DNA from: an uncultured Lachnospiraceae bacterium | GTDB lineage: Bacteria > Bacillota > Clostridia > Lachnospirales > Lachnospiraceae | NCBI GenBank assembly: GCA_947167135.1 | Contig: CAMVGV010000012.1 | Coordinates: forward strand, 1-64,000 | Length of the DNA: 64,000 bases | Direction: 5' to 3' | Shown here: positions 51,250 through 60,595 of the stretch, one piece after another | Position numbering within the stretch: position 1 is the first letter of the stretch | Layout: every line of letters begins with the position of its first letter | Translations under genes and position numbers: made by a program | Notes under the pieces: model-generated | What the model was told of the DNA's origin: nothing | Database searches by the model: none | The model's input: the letters and a program-made list of their open reading frames with translations, nothing else

Positions 51250-53127
51250 ATGGATGAAACCGATATGAAACACTTTAGAAATGATATTCTTAGAGTAATA
51301 ATTTTAGGTCTCTGTCTTTCACTTTTCTTTGTTACAGCTGCAGCTGCTGCTGTAACAAGGAATACCCGTTTTACCTCTGCATCGGAAATGATGCAGAAAC
51401 TGGGGACAACTGACCCCGGTACCTGGAATCCTTCATACCTTACAGAGGTTGAAAACGCCTATTGGAGCTTCGCTCCCCAGTCATATCTCGGATCGAAGGA
51501 AATTACCCTCGATATGGCGAAGAATAATTACCGTAATCTGGAGATGCTCCTTGATAACGGTTACACCTTAGATTACAACACGCTTTCTTCATATTGCGAG
51601 GAATATCTAGAAAAAAAGAACGGCGAGAAGGATTCATTTTATAATATAATGTCCTCCTGCCTTAATAATCCCTATCTTTTGGGAAGACCGGAGGCTGTAG
51701 TGACCGGAACCACCTACAATGGACGGGACTATTCAAAGGTTTTTGATGCTGCCTTCTATCAGGCGAAGCATCCGGAGCTCGGCGGTGACAGTGCCGCCCT
51801 TTTACGTTACTTTGTGGAAACCGGTATTGGGAACGGGGAACAGGGAAATGCTTCCTTTGACGTGAAGGCCTATGCCGCAGCTGAGGATGCTGCCGTACTC
51901 AATGCCCAGAACCAGTCTGCAAGCTACAGGGCGCTGGGAGCCGGAAAGAGCGCACCTCTCGGGAAATACAGCTACTCCTGGGCTAATTATTACGGGAAAT
52001 ATCTGGGACATTACACGCCGGGTGTTCTTACCGGATCTGTAAAGGGATCTGATGTGAACACTTCAACCGCTGCGGATGAGGTGAAGAACAGCTCCGACAC
52101 CGACATTGATTCCATGATGGCAGACGGTGCAGAGGATAACAGCACTCCTTTACCGAAGACGGTTGCGGGCGTATATAAGGAGGGAAGCACAAAAAGTGTC
52201 TATACAAATGAAAGTGTGACCTCTGCCCAGGCAAATACCCGGCCTCTTGCGGTTATGATGCCTACGGACAGGGCTGCGCAGCCTTCCTACGGAATAAGCC
52301 GGGCGGATATCCTCTATGAGATCATGGAGGAGGGAGGAATATCAAGGCAGATGGCCATCATTCCCAACTGGACGGATCTTTCCAGAATAGGAAACTTAAG
52401 GAGCTGCAGGCTTTATTATATCTATGCTGCAAAGGAGTGGGATCCGATACTTATCCATTTTGGTGGTGTTGCCTATATGAAGGGAGTGATCAATGCTCCG
52501 GACATGAATAATATTTCCGGAACCTATGAATACGGCGTAGGCGGAAAAGCACCCGGAGCCGGACAGTTTTTCAGGACCTCTGACAGACAGGCACCGCATA
52601 ATGCCTACATCTCGGCCTCCGGTATTCAAAAGGCCTGTATGCAGCAGGGTTATCTCACGAATTTAAGATCAGGATTTTATAATCCTAAGCACTTCAGCTT
52701 TGCAGACGGTGTGAATGACCTGCCCGGCGGAGAAAGTGCCACAAGTATCGACCTCTCGGAAATCTTTCCATACAGCAAGAGCTCATTTACCTATAACGCG
52801 GCTGACGGGCTTTATTACAAGAATATCCATGGCGGAGCCCAGAAGGATGCCATAAACGGGCGGCAGATCTCCTTTGCGAATGTGATCATCCAGAATACCA
52901 AGTGGAGCCAGCTGGACAAGAAGGGATATCTTGGCTTCACCATGCTGGATTCGACGGAGGACGGCTACTTCTTTACCAGGGGGAAATGCATCCATATCCA
53001 CTGGAAGAAGACGGGAGACTACAGCCCTACAAAATACTATGACGATGCAGGGAATGAGATTAAGCTTAATACGGGAAAGACATATATCGGTATCGCCCAG
53101 AAGGGAAGAAATCCGAAATACTCATAA
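51250..53127 (+). CDS. Secreted DUF3048 protein with N-terminal extension
   Basis: A signal peptide or N-terminal anchor (about residues 12-35) precedes about 275 residues not found in the 33 kb relative. Within that region, SKVFDAAFYQAKHPEL and ALLRYFVETGIGNGEQ have the pattern of a repeat seen in clostridial surface proteins. The DUF3048 fold follows from about residue 325 (RPLAVMMPTDRAAQPSYGIS, later IGNLRSCRLYYIYA). At 625 residues it is much longer than a YerB protein, and its signal has no lipobox. The start could also be ATG 51265; neither has a strong ribosome site. It converges with the amidase gene 20 bases away. Confidence 0.82.
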   Translation: MDETDMKHFRNDILRVIILGLCLSLFFVTAAAAAVTRNTRFTSASEMMQKLGTTDPGTWNPSYLTEVENAYWSFAPQSYLGSKEITLDMAKNNYRNLEMLLDNGYTLDYNTLSSYCEEYLEKKNGEKDSFYNIMSSCLNNPYLLGRPEAVVTGTTYNGRDYSKVFDAAFYQAKHPELGGDSAALLRYFVETGIGNGEQGNASFDVKAYAAAEDAAVLNAQNQSASYRALGAGKSAPLGKYSYSWANYYGKYLGHYTPGVLTGSVKGSDVNTSTAADEVKNSSDTDIDSMMADGAEDNSTPLPKTVAGVYKEGSTKSVYTNESVTSAQANTRPLAVMMPTDRAAQPSYGISRADILYEIMEEGGISRQMAIIPNWTDLSRIGNLRSCRLYYIYAAKEWDPILIHFGGVAYMKGVINAPDMNNISGTYEYGVGGKAPGAGQFFRTSDRQAPHNAYISASGIQKACMQQGYLTNLRSGFYNPKHFSFADGVNDLPGGESATSIDLSEIFPYSKSSFTYNAADGLYYKNIHGGAQKDAINGRQISFANVIIQNTKWSQLDKKGYLGFTMLDSTEDGYFFTRGKCIHIHWKKTGDYSPTKYYDDAGNEIKLNTGKTYIGIAQKGRNPKYS

Positions 53128-53147
53128 ACGGATCTGTTTTCTTCCGG

Positions 53148-54050
53148 TTAAATATTTCCCTTATTATGTTCTTCGATCAGTGCCTTCAGGTCGGATAAGG
53201 GTACCTGGGTGATGACGGTTTCGGCATTACCCGTATAGGCCCACTGGCTTAATAGCCACTGCCACTCGGCATCGGAGAAATTGGCCTTCAGATTTGCTGA
53301 AGAGCTGCTGCCGGTTCCGCTGCTTTTTCCGGAACCGGCGGCTACCGTTACGGAGCTTGCGGAATTTGCGGCGGTGGTATCGAGACTTCCGTTTGCAAGA
53401 GCCTGACCGGTGGCACTGCTGAAAAAGCCCGTTATTCCCGCGGCATCAGCATGTGCCAGGGCTCCGGTGCCGACGCTTTCAAGGATTGCTCTGTCTGTGG
53501 CATTATCCATATAGCAATGCTCCACGATGATGGTAGGTATTCCCACACTGGTACCGTAGCGTACAACCCCGTAATAATCACCCTGTGATCCGGCCTTGGT
53601 CCATACTCCTTTATTTACAAAGCCTAAGGAGCTCAGATTCGATAATATGGCATTTCCGCACTCCGCTCCGGCTTTATAATGATTCCCGAACATGGATGTC
53701 CATACGGCACAGCCGCTTTTGTCATGGGCTGCTGAAGCATTGAAGTGTATGCTGACTAAAAGCTTTGCACCGGAATTTTTTGCTATTGCCGCTCTCTCGG
53801 GAAGAGAGAGGGCGGTATCTCCCGTACGGGTCATTGCCGCAGAAATACCGGATGCATTGAGCTCCGAGCAAAGCTGATTCGCAACATCGAGAGTCAGGGA
53901 TTTTTCCATATAGGGAGGGTAAATGGCACCGGCGCCTGTTGTTCCTGCGCCGCCATGCCCCGGATCTATCATAACCGTAGCGGCATTCGCCGTCACAGTT
54001 GAAAGTATCATACATACGGCTGTTATTACTGGAAGCAATCTGGTCTTCAT
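53148..54050 (-). CDS. N-acetylmuramoyl-L-alanine amidase (Amidase_3)
   Basis: This exported 300-residue zinc amidase cleaves the bond between muramic acid and the stem peptide of peptidoglycan. After a signal peptide (1-24), the zinc ligands are His32 (DPGHGG), Glu49 (MEKSLTLD) and His102 (SIHFNAS), with the catalytic Glu177 (IIVEHCYMDN). A Ser/Gly/Thr-rich linker leads to a 40-residue tail (DAEWQWLLSQWAYTG) I do not recognise. GGAGAA lies before ATG 54050. It could act in cell separation or wall turnover. Confidence 0.92.
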   Translation of the reverse strand: MKTRLLPVITAVCMILSTVTANAATVMIDPGHGGAGTTGAGAIYPPYMEKSLTLDVANQLCSELNASGISAAMTRTGDTALSLPERAAIAKNSGAKLLVSIHFNASAAHDKSGCAVWTSMFGNHYKAGAECGNAILSNLSSLGFVNKGVWTKAGSQGDYYGVVRYGTSVGIPTIIVEHCYMDNATDRAILESVGTGALAHADAAGITGFFSSATGQALANGSLDTTAANSASSVTVAAGSGKSSGTGSSSSANLKANFSDAEWQWLLSQWAYTGNAETVITQVPLSDLKALIEEHNKGNI

Positions 54051-54145
54051 TCCGGAAGTTCTCCTTTTGTATTCTATGACCGTCCACCGGGTGCTTTTTA
54101 GGGGTTGGCAGAACGGCCGTGATTTTTTCTATTTTAATGAAAATG

Positions 54146-54172
54146 TGACTTTTGACGTCCGATTCATCATAT
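54146..54172. promoter_or_regulatory. Second copy of the 11.04-kb promoter-like motif
   Basis: tgacttttgacgtccgattc followed by atcatat matches the stretch at 11041-11066 with few changes. On the minus strand it lies about 100 bases upstream of the amidase gene, so it could act in either direction. Confidence 0.45.
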
Positions 54173-54209
54173 ACTACCTGAATCATTTTGTAAATCCAGG
54201 ACATAAGCC

Positions 54210-54700
54210 CCGGATTCGCTAAACGGGACGCGGTGATTACTCAAAAAACAGTTATCAATCCGGGACACATATGTCATCCTGAGGGCTTTAGCCCGAAGGA
54301 TCTTTCTCAGGCGCATTCATTTGTGTCCCGGCTTACTAACTGTTTTTTTCGCGCTACGATCCCGCTAAGCTTATCCTTCGTCTTATGACAAAATTTTGCT
54401 CGGCGCCGTTCCGTTCTTGCGTATTAACATTTTGAAAAACAGACATTTCACAAACGCAAGAGCGGCCTTCGTACTCGCAAAATTTATAAGCCTCGGATTC
54501 GCTAAGCGGGACGTGCTGATTGCTCAAAAAACTTTTGTCAGGCCGGGACACGTATTTTCTGTCATCCTGAGGGCTTTTGCCCGAAGGATCTTACCCTCGG
54601 TGGAAAAGATTCTTCGCTTCGCTCAGAATGACACTTTTAATCACTTCGTTCAGAGTGGCACTTTTTAGTTGCTTCGCTCAGAATGACACTGTAGAGTCTA
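54210..54700. repeat. Repeat-filled gap with two ~100-bp direct copies
   Basis: This 0.8-kb gap has no gene. One unit (cggattcgctaaacgggacg, then a ctcaaaaaac segment, ccgggacac and the gtcatcctgagggcttt core) occurs at about 54211-54310 and again at about 54495-54600. The region between holds a partly inverted copy and the inverted pair ttcttgcgt / acgcaagag. Three short reversed cores (cttcgctcagaatgacac type) follow at 54615-54690. Confidence 0.7.
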
Positions 54701-54746
54701 TTTGGTTCCTAAATAACATTGTACCTGATTTTGAACAAACAAGGGG

Positions 54747-54773
54747 TAAACATAACTTGAATTTTGCCGATAT
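54747..54773 (+). promoter_or_regulatory. Sigma-28 (FliA/SigD)-type flagellar promoter
   Basis: TAAACATA (54747-54754), an 11-base spacer and GCCGATAT (54766-54773) match the sigma-28 consensus TAAAGTTT-N11-GCCGATAA at 12 of 16 positions, with perfect spacing. The start codon of the FliD-like gene is about 105 bases downstream. A weaker housekeeping candidate (TTGAAT-N17-TAGAAA) overlaps it. Confidence 0.75.
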
Positions 54774-54878
54774 ATTTGTTAGAAAAGAAATATAGTCATT
54801 CTATGTTCTTTTACCGAACGGATTCGGGATTTATTGCAGAAAATACGGCAAGCAGGATTACAAGGAGGTTTAAGTATA

Positions 54879-55616
54879 ATGTCAAATACCATCAGCAGCG
54901 GAAACGACCTTTCCTATTTATTCGGGGGAGCTTCTTCCTCAAAACCCGCAACCCTTTATGACAGTCTCGGCGACTACGCTTCATTAAAGAACGGGAGCGC
55001 ATCAAAGCTCTACAAGGCTTATTATGCAAAGGAAAAGGAGAGTGCAAAGGAAGCTAAGAACAGTATAAGCACCACGGAAAAGAACGCGTACAATACCGTT
55101 AAATCCTCGGCAGAGGATCTTTCCGCGGCAGTTGATAAGCTGAGCTCGTCAAGCATCTATCAGAAGGGAGAGTTCCAAAAGACCGCAAAGGACGGTACGA
55201 AAAGCGATGCCGAGTATGATTACGATAAGATTTACAGTGCGGTCAAGGATTTTGCCGACAGCTACAATGCACTTATAAAGAACGGCTCCTCGGAAAACCT
55301 TTCCTCGCTTAATGATGTCACCGTAAGGATGCTTAAGAACACAAGGACAAATTCCGGTCTTTTAGGCCAGGTAGGCATCAGTGTTGCCAAGGACGGAACT
55401 CTTTCGATAGACAGGGACAAATTCAACGAAGCGAATATCAGCAGCATAAAGGCACTTTTCAGCGGTCAGGGGTCATTTGCGGATTCCACGGCCTCAAGAG
55501 CAGGTGTTATGAAGAATTCCGCGGCCAATAAATTAAGCAGCAGCAAGGTTTACAATGCAGAGGGTACCTCCGAAAAGACATCTGATGATAACAGCACCTA
55601 CAATGCCATTGTATAG
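54879..55616 (+). CDS. FliD-like flagellar protein (short)
   Basis: This 245-residue protein contains GDYASLKNGSASKLYKAYY near residues 30-50 and a C-terminal stretch resembling the end of the flagellar cap protein FliD: NALIKNGS, LGQVGISVAKDGTLSIDRDK and then NISSIKALFSG. It lacks the large central domains of a real cap protein (usually over 400 residues), so it is probably a FliD-related accessory. ATG 54879 is chosen because AAGGAGG lies 9 bases upstream. The sigma-28 promoter before it supports a late flagellar role, though no other flagellar gene is in the window. It converges with the symporter gene 4 bases away. Confidence 0.7.
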   Translation: MSNTISSGNDLSYLFGGASSSKPATLYDSLGDYASLKNGSASKLYKAYYAKEKESAKEAKNSISTTEKNAYNTVKSSAEDLSAAVDKLSSSSIYQKGEFQKTAKDGTKSDAEYDYDKIYSAVKDFADSYNALIKNGSSENLSSLNDVTVRMLKNTRTNSGLLGQVGISVAKDGTLSIDRDKFNEANISSIKALFSGQGSFADSTASRAGVMKNSAANKLSSSKVYNAEGTSEKTSDDNSTYNAIV

Positions 55617-55620
55617 GGGC

Positions 55621-57078
55621 TCATATGCTGGCTTTTTCCCGGAAGAACAGTAATCCTGCAAAGGTCAGCAGTGCATTGAGGAGCAGGATCTCAAAACCGA
55701 AACGGTATCCGAAGAGCAGGGTCTCTGAGTACCTGTCGATCAGGAAACTTGCAGCCGGGGATATGACTGCTATGTAAGGAACAGCTTTGTCATTTACCCG
55801 GCGGTCTTTCATTATCATTCCAAAACAGAACATTCCAAGAAGCGGTCCGTAGGTGAAGCCGGCTACCTTGAAGATGGTTGATATGATGGAATCAGTATGA
55901 AAAGGCTTAAATATAACGATTATCGCAAAGAATAAGAATGCAAATACCACGTGGACCCATTTACGGATCTTTGTTTTTCTGCTTTCATTCAGTTCCGGAT
56001 TTTTTTCAAAATCAAGAATGTTTATGCAGAAGGACGTGGTGAGAGAGGTCAGTGAACCGTCGGCACTTGAAAATCCTGCAGCAACAAGACCAACTACAAA
56101 TAATACTGCGGATACTGTATTTGTGGATAATGCTATGGTAGAGAAGATCGCATCCGACTTTTCGGGAAGGATTATCCGGTTATTTTCTGCATAGTATATC
56201 AGTAGAACTCCCAGGATCAGGAATATCGTATTCATGAGAAGCAGAAGAACTGCGGTAAGAGACATGTTCTTCTGGGAATTTTTCAGGTTGTCGCAGGACA
56301 GGTTTTTCTGCATCATGTCCTGATCAAGACCGGTCATGGCGATCATTCCGGCAACTCCGCTTGCAAACTGTTTCCAGAAAAAGGTGGAGGACTTCCAGTC
56401 ACTGTCATATATATTCATCATTCCGTCCGACATAGCATCATTCATCACTTCCGAAACCGGGCAGTCCATTCCCTTTATCAGGATCCAGACTGTACCGGCA
56501 AGGGCAAGGAGCATGGCTGTAGTCTGGAGTACATCGGTCCAGACGACGGTCCTTATCCCGCCGTGGAACGTGTATAATAGGATCATTCCGATCAGAATAG
56601 CTGTCAGTACAAAGAATGGCAGTCCCGCCTGCTTAAAGAAAAATTCATAGAGGATAAAGACGACCAGATACATCCTCAGAGCAGATCCGGTAAGTCTTGA
56701 AATGATAAAGAGCATGGCTCCGCTCTTTTCACTTCTGGGACCAAAGCGTTCTCTCAGATATGAATAAATGGAAGTAAGGTTTAATCTGTAGTAGAGCGGG
56801 AGCAGCAGAAATGCTATTACGAATACCCCTACAAAGTTTCCGAAAACCACCCCGAGATAAGTAAACTGTGACTCCCGGACATAACCGGGCACCGACATGA
56901 ATGTAACACCGGAAAGAAGGGTTCCTATCATGCCATAAGCCACTATGATCCAGGGAGATCTACGGTCACCCGTGAAAAAAGTATCGTTTGAGCTCTGCCT
57001 GTTTGCAGTGATCTTGGAAATAGCTATCAGAAGTCCGAAATAGAGGATAAAAACAATTATCACACCGGATATAGTCAT
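55621..57078 (-). CDS. Sodium:solute symporter (SSS family)
   Basis: This 485-residue membrane protein has about thirteen helices. The N-terminal DTFFTGDRRSPWIIVAYGMI, GVTFMSVPGYV, the YSYLRERFGPRSEKSGAML cytoplasmic loop and GGIRTVVWTDVLQ are standard in the solute:sodium symporter family. The substrate (sugar, sialic acid, amino acid or vitamin) cannot be told. The start is ATG 57078, with GAAAGGA 13 bases upstream. No catabolic gene is attached on this strand. Confidence 0.88.
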   Translation of the reverse strand: MTISGVIIVFILYFGLLIAISKITANRQSSNDTFFTGDRRSPWIIVAYGMIGTLLSGVTFMSVPGYVRESQFTYLGVVFGNFVGVFVIAFLLLPLYYRLNLTSIYSYLRERFGPRSEKSGAMLFIISRLTGSALRMYLVVFILYEFFFKQAGLPFFVLTAILIGMILLYTFHGGIRTVVWTDVLQTTAMLLALAGTVWILIKGMDCPVSEVMNDAMSDGMMNIYDSDWKSSTFFWKQFASGVAGMIAMTGLDQDMMQKNLSCDNLKNSQKNMSLTAVLLLLMNTIFLILGVLLIYYAENNRIILPEKSDAIFSTIALSTNTVSAVLFVVGLVAAGFSSADGSLTSLTTSFCINILDFEKNPELNESRKTKIRKWVHVVFAFLFFAIIVIFKPFHTDSIISTIFKVAGFTYGPLLGMFCFGMIMKDRRVNDKAVPYIAVISPAASFLIDRYSETLLFGYRFGFEILLLNALLTFAGLLFFREKASI

Positions 57079-57328
57079 AAATCAGGTTAATTCCTTTCAT
57101 TGATCTCAAATAATTCTCCTATCAGACAATATACATCCTGAATGCACTAAAGTATAGTAAATGCCAAAACTTTTTTTGTTTTGTCATTTACTGCGCCGGA
57201 TCTTGGCCGCTGAAGGCGGTATTTTTTTCCTTACAAAATCCGTGCGCATCCGCCGGAGGCTTTATATTAAGCGAAATGTTAAAATAGGTTTTAATCTAAA
57301 GTGGAATAGACATTTTGGAGGTATAAAA

Positions 57329-57560
57329 ATGAGCCGGATTTCTCTGGTACGCGGAAGTGTGGTAGAAATGGAAGCAGATGCCATAGTGAATGCTGCTAAC
57401 AACAGTTTGCTAGGTGGAGGCGGAGTGGATGGCGCACAAGGAGTCTTGAGCTGGCATATGAAAATGGATGCAGAAGCATTGCGTTTCCCGGGATTTCTAC
57501 AGGAGTGTACGGATATCCTTTTGCCATATGCGCTTTTCCCTGCTGCATTCTTTTTCGTCA
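57329..57560 (+). pseudogene. Broken macrodomain gene
   Basis: GGAGG and ATG 57329 lead into [20 protein letters not shown] and [16 protein letters not shown], the unmistakable start of an ADP-ribose-binding macrodomain. The expected next segment (IHRAAGPEL) is lost, and only an [13 protein letters not shown] fragment follows before unrelated sequence. The macrodomain should run about 140 residues further, so ADP-ribosyl hydrolase activity is unlikely. The frame stays open by chance to about 57790. Confidence 0.7.
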
Positions 57561-57643
57561 ACAGACAGTGGTTTATTTATATTTTTCGCATGAATGGATC
57601 ATTATTTGACATGAATGGACAAAATCCCGGTCGAAAGACCTGC

Positions 57644-57672
57644 TTGCAAAGTGGCAGGGGGTTTTATATAAT
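57644..57672 (+). promoter_or_regulatory. Promoter of the amylosucrase-like gene
   Basis: TTGCAA (57644-57649) and TATAAT (57667-57672) are separated by 17 bases. The -10 box is followed after 6 bases by a LacI-type operator. Confidence 0.7.
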
Positions 57673-57678
57673 TGATAT

Positions 57679-57692
57679 TGAAATCGTTTGCA
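57679..57692. promoter_or_regulatory. LacI-family operator, copy 1
   Basis: TGAAATCGTTTGCA is a near-palindrome with central CG, differing from TGAAAACGATTTCA at 61578-61591 at three of 14 positions. It covers the expected transcription start, so bound repressor would block initiation. Confidence 0.7.
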
Positions 57693-57734
57693 CTCTAAAT
57701 TCACTAAAAAATATTCTATCCGGAGGTGTGGATT

Positions 57735-59582
57735 TTGTCGGCAGAAAGAATGGACAGGGTTTTCACGGAGCGCTTAAATGCGCACATTGAAGAAATGAGA
57801 TGGCTCTATAACGAGCTTTACAATGACGACAATGCCTTCAATTATTTTTGCGGGATGCTGTATGAGTATTTCAGCGCGAGAAGCCGGAGCTTAAAAGACT
57901 GGGATCTTTCGAGGATAGAGGATCCCGAATGGTACACGGGGAACGAGATGCTCGGCATGCAGATGTATGTGGACTGCTTTGCGGGAGATTTAAAGGGAGT
58001 TCGCTCGCGGCTTGATTACCTCGAGGAATGCGGGGTCAATTACATTCATTTAATGCCTCTTCTGACAAGCCCCGAGGGAAGGAGCGACGGAGGATACGCC
58101 GTGGCGGATTTCAGACAGGTGGATCCGAAATTCGGGACTATGGAGGATCTGGCAGGTCTTTCCGACGCGTGCCATGAGAGAGGCTTAAGCGTCTGCCTGG
58201 ATTTCGTCATGAACCATACCAGCGAGGAGCACGAATGGGCGAAACGCGCTAAGAACGGAGAAAAGGAGTATCAGGACAGATACTTTTTCTTTGACGACTG
58301 GAGTATCCCGCAGGAATTTGAAAAGACGATGCCGGAGGTATTTCCGACTACGGCTCCCGGGAATTTCAGCTGGTGCCCGGAGTTATCAAAGGTCGTAATG
58401 ACAACCTTCTATCCCTATCAATGGGACCTGAACTACAGAAATCCGACCGTTTTTAACGATATGACCGCGAATATGCTGTATCTGTGCAATCAGGGAGTGG
58501 ACATTATCCGTCTTGACGCGGTGCCCTATATCTGGAAGACTCTGGGAACTGACTGCCGCAATCTTTTACAGGTTCATACGCTCGTGCGGATAATGAGGAT
58601 GGCCGCGGAGGTGGTCTGCCCGGGGACTGTGCTCCTGGGAGAGGTGGTCATGGAGCCCTCCAGGGTCGTGCCGTATTTTGGAACCGTAGATAAGCCGGAA
58701 TGCAACATGCTCTATAATGTTACGACGATGGCAACGACCTGGCATACCGTTGCCACAAAGGACGTGCGGCTCTTAAAGGATCAGCTGGGGAAGATCTTTT
58801 CACTTCCGAAGCAGTATATTTTCTTAAACTACCTGCGTTGTCACGACGACATAGGCTGGGGGCTGGATTACGATTATCTAAAGCAGTTCGGTATAGAAGA
58901 GGTGGCGCATAAGAGGTTCTTAAATGACTATCTTAGAGGGGCTTATCCCGGAAGCGACTGCCGTGGAGAATTGTATAACGATGATATCAGGCTGGGCGAT
59001 GCGAGACTTTGCGGAACAACGGCCTCACTTTGCGGTATCGAGGCTGCGGAATATGAGAAAAATAAGGAAAAGCTCGAAATGGGGATCAGGCTGGATATTA
59101 TGCTTCACGCGTTTCTGTTTGCCATGAGCGGGATCCCGGTGCTGTACAGCGGGGACGAGATCGGGCAGCTTAATGACTACGGCTACCATGAGGATCCCTT
59201 AAAGGCAGAGGACAGCCGCTATCTACACAGGGGAAAGCTGGACTGGAATTCAGTCAGAAGGCGGAGTAACAGGCGAACCAGAGAGGGTAAGCTTTTCAAC
59301 GCCATAACAGAGCTTTTTGATATACGTTCGAAATACGTGGTGTTTGAAAACGCGGCGGACGAATGGGTGGTTGAGACCTACAATGACCATGTGCTGGGTA
59401 TTGGAAGATATTACAGGGGTGAGAAATTTATCGCCCTCTATAATTTCAGCCCGGATGATCAGACGGCGTGGGTAAACGAGGTGGAGGACTATCGGGATAT
59501 GCTCACGGAGAAGAAGCTGAAGGCCCGGGGCGTCGTTCTTGAAGGGTATGGCTTTAAGTGGCTTATGACTTCGTTTAAATGA
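57735..59582 (+). CDS. GH13 amylosucrase-like / sucrose-acting enzyme
   Basis: This 615-residue cytosolic alpha-amylase-family enzyme has nucleophile Asp261 ([11 protein letters not shown]), acid/base Glu303 (LLGEVVMEP) and the third acid Asp371 in RCHDDIGWG. The N-terminal helical domain before the barrel, and [20 protein letters not shown] leading into it, match GH13 subfamily 4 (amylosucrase, sucrose hydrolase). These transfer glucose from sucrose to alpha-glucan or water. TTG 57735 is preferred over GTG 57726 because GGAGG lies 8 bases before it. The LacI gene is 21 bases downstream. Sucrose as substrate is inferred from the subfamily and the PTS neighbour. Confidence 0.85.
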   Translation: MSAERMDRVFTERLNAHIEEMRWLYNELYNDDNAFNYFCGMLYEYFSARSRSLKDWDLSRIEDPEWYTGNEMLGMQMYVDCFAGDLKGVRSRLDYLEECGVNYIHLMPLLTSPEGRSDGGYAVADFRQVDPKFGTMEDLAGLSDACHERGLSVCLDFVMNHTSEEHEWAKRAKNGEKEYQDRYFFFDDWSIPQEFEKTMPEVFPTTAPGNFSWCPELSKVVMTTFYPYQWDLNYRNPTVFNDMTANMLYLCNQGVDIIRLDAVPYIWKTLGTDCRNLLQVHTLVRIMRMAAEVVCPGTVLLGEVVMEPSRVVPYFGTVDKPECNMLYNVTTMATTWHTVATKDVRLLKDQLGKIFSLPKQYIFLNYLRCHDDIGWGLDYDYLKQFGIEEVAHKRFLNDYLRGAYPGSDCRGELYNDDIRLGDARLCGTTASLCGIEAAEYEKNKEKLEMGIRLDIMLHAFLFAMSGIPVLYSGDEIGQLNDYGYHEDPLKAEDSRYLHRGKLDWNSVRRRSNRRTREGKLFNAITELFDIRSKYVVFENAADEWVVETYNDHVLGIGRYYRGEKFIALYNFSPDDQTAWVNEVEDYRDMLTEKKLKARGVVLEGYGFKWLMTSFK

Positions 59583-59603
59583 CGTAAGGGACAGGAGAAT
59601 GTT

Positions 59604-60590
59604 ATGACGATAAAGGAAGTGGCGGAAATCGCGGGGGTGAGCGCGTCAGCAGTGAGCCGGTATTTTAACGGCGGCCCTTTAAGCGAGGATAAGAGAAAGA
59701 AGATATTAAAGGCCGTAAAGCAGACAGGCTTTTCGCCAAGCGTAAGCGCGAAGATCATGCGCACGGGAAAGAGCGGGCAGATAGGTGTCATAGTTCCGCA
59801 TATCCATTCCGATTCTTTTTCGCATATCATGTCAGGGATCGCGGACAGGTTAAAGGAGACGGAATACATCATCATTCTGGGATGCACCGACGGCGACAGG
59901 GAACGGGAGATCGAGTATATCAACGCGATGGAAAGAAATAATGTGGAGGGGATAATCCTGATGGGTACGGTGATGACACCGGCTCTGAAGAGCGCCATAG
60001 AGGGATGTCCTGTGCCTTTGGTGGTTACGGGTCAGAATTTTCCCGGGATCCCCTGCATATATCATGATGATTTTAACGCCATGAGAGAGCTTACGGAGAG
60101 AATGCTTAAAAAAGGAAGGCGCAACATCGCCTACATCGGGGTCACCGAAGAGGATGAGGCGGCAGGACGGGACAGAAGACGCGGCGTGGAGGCGGCGGTA
60201 AATTCCTTTGAGGGCGGAAAGATACAATTTAAGAGCGTGGTGACGGAATTCAGCTCCGAGAGCGGGAGGCTTATGATGGAGAAGCTCTTAAAGGGCGGAA
60301 AAAGGCCGGACGGAGTGATCTGCGCGAGTGATTTTATCGCACTGGGAGCTATGAGCGCGATCAAGGAGGCGGGACTTGGCATACCGGAGGATGTAAGCAT
60401 TGCCGGGATAGGCGACAGCTGGGCGGACGTTATCACAAGACCGCAGCTTACCAGCGTTCATCTCTATTTCAAGCAGTGCGGCACGGTGGCAGTGGAAACG
60501 CTTATAAATATGATCGATAACAAAGGGAAGAGCATACCGGTGAGACAGACGATGCTCGGGTATGACATTATGGAAAGGGAGTCGCTTTAA
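59604..60590 (+). CDS. LacI-family transcriptional regulator
   Basis: This 328-residue repressor has the N-terminal helix-turn-helix (TIKEVAEIAGVSASAVSRYF) and hinge helix, then a periplasmic-binding-like sensor domain (SGQIGVIVPHIHSDSFSHIM; later RPDGVICASDFIALGAMSAI). The effector is probably a sugar or sugar phosphate. It is cotranscribed with the GH13 gene, and the two matching operators at 57679 and 61577 are its likely targets, giving negative autoregulation and control of the PTS gene. Confidence 0.93.
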   Translation: MTIKEVAEIAGVSASAVSRYFNGGPLSEDKRKKILKAVKQTGFSPSVSAKIMRTGKSGQIGVIVPHIHSDSFSHIMSGIADRLKETEYIIILGCTDGDREREIEYINAMERNNVEGIILMGTVMTPALKSAIEGCPVPLVVTGQNFPGIPCIYHDDFNAMRELTERMLKKGRRNIAYIGVTEEDEAAGRDRRRGVEAAVNSFEGGKIQFKSVVTEFSSESGRLMMEKLLKGGKRPDGVICASDFIALGAMSAIKEAGLGIPEDVSIAGIGDSWADVITRPQLTSVHLYFKQCGTVAVETLINMIDNKGKSIPVRQTMLGYDIMERESL

Positions 60591-60595
60591 GAAGT

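Noticed and set aside
57560..57790. Continuation of the macrodomain frame as a 209-residue gene
   Set aside because: Sequence after the glycine loop has no family similarity, and it runs through the promoter and start region of the amylosucrase-like gene.
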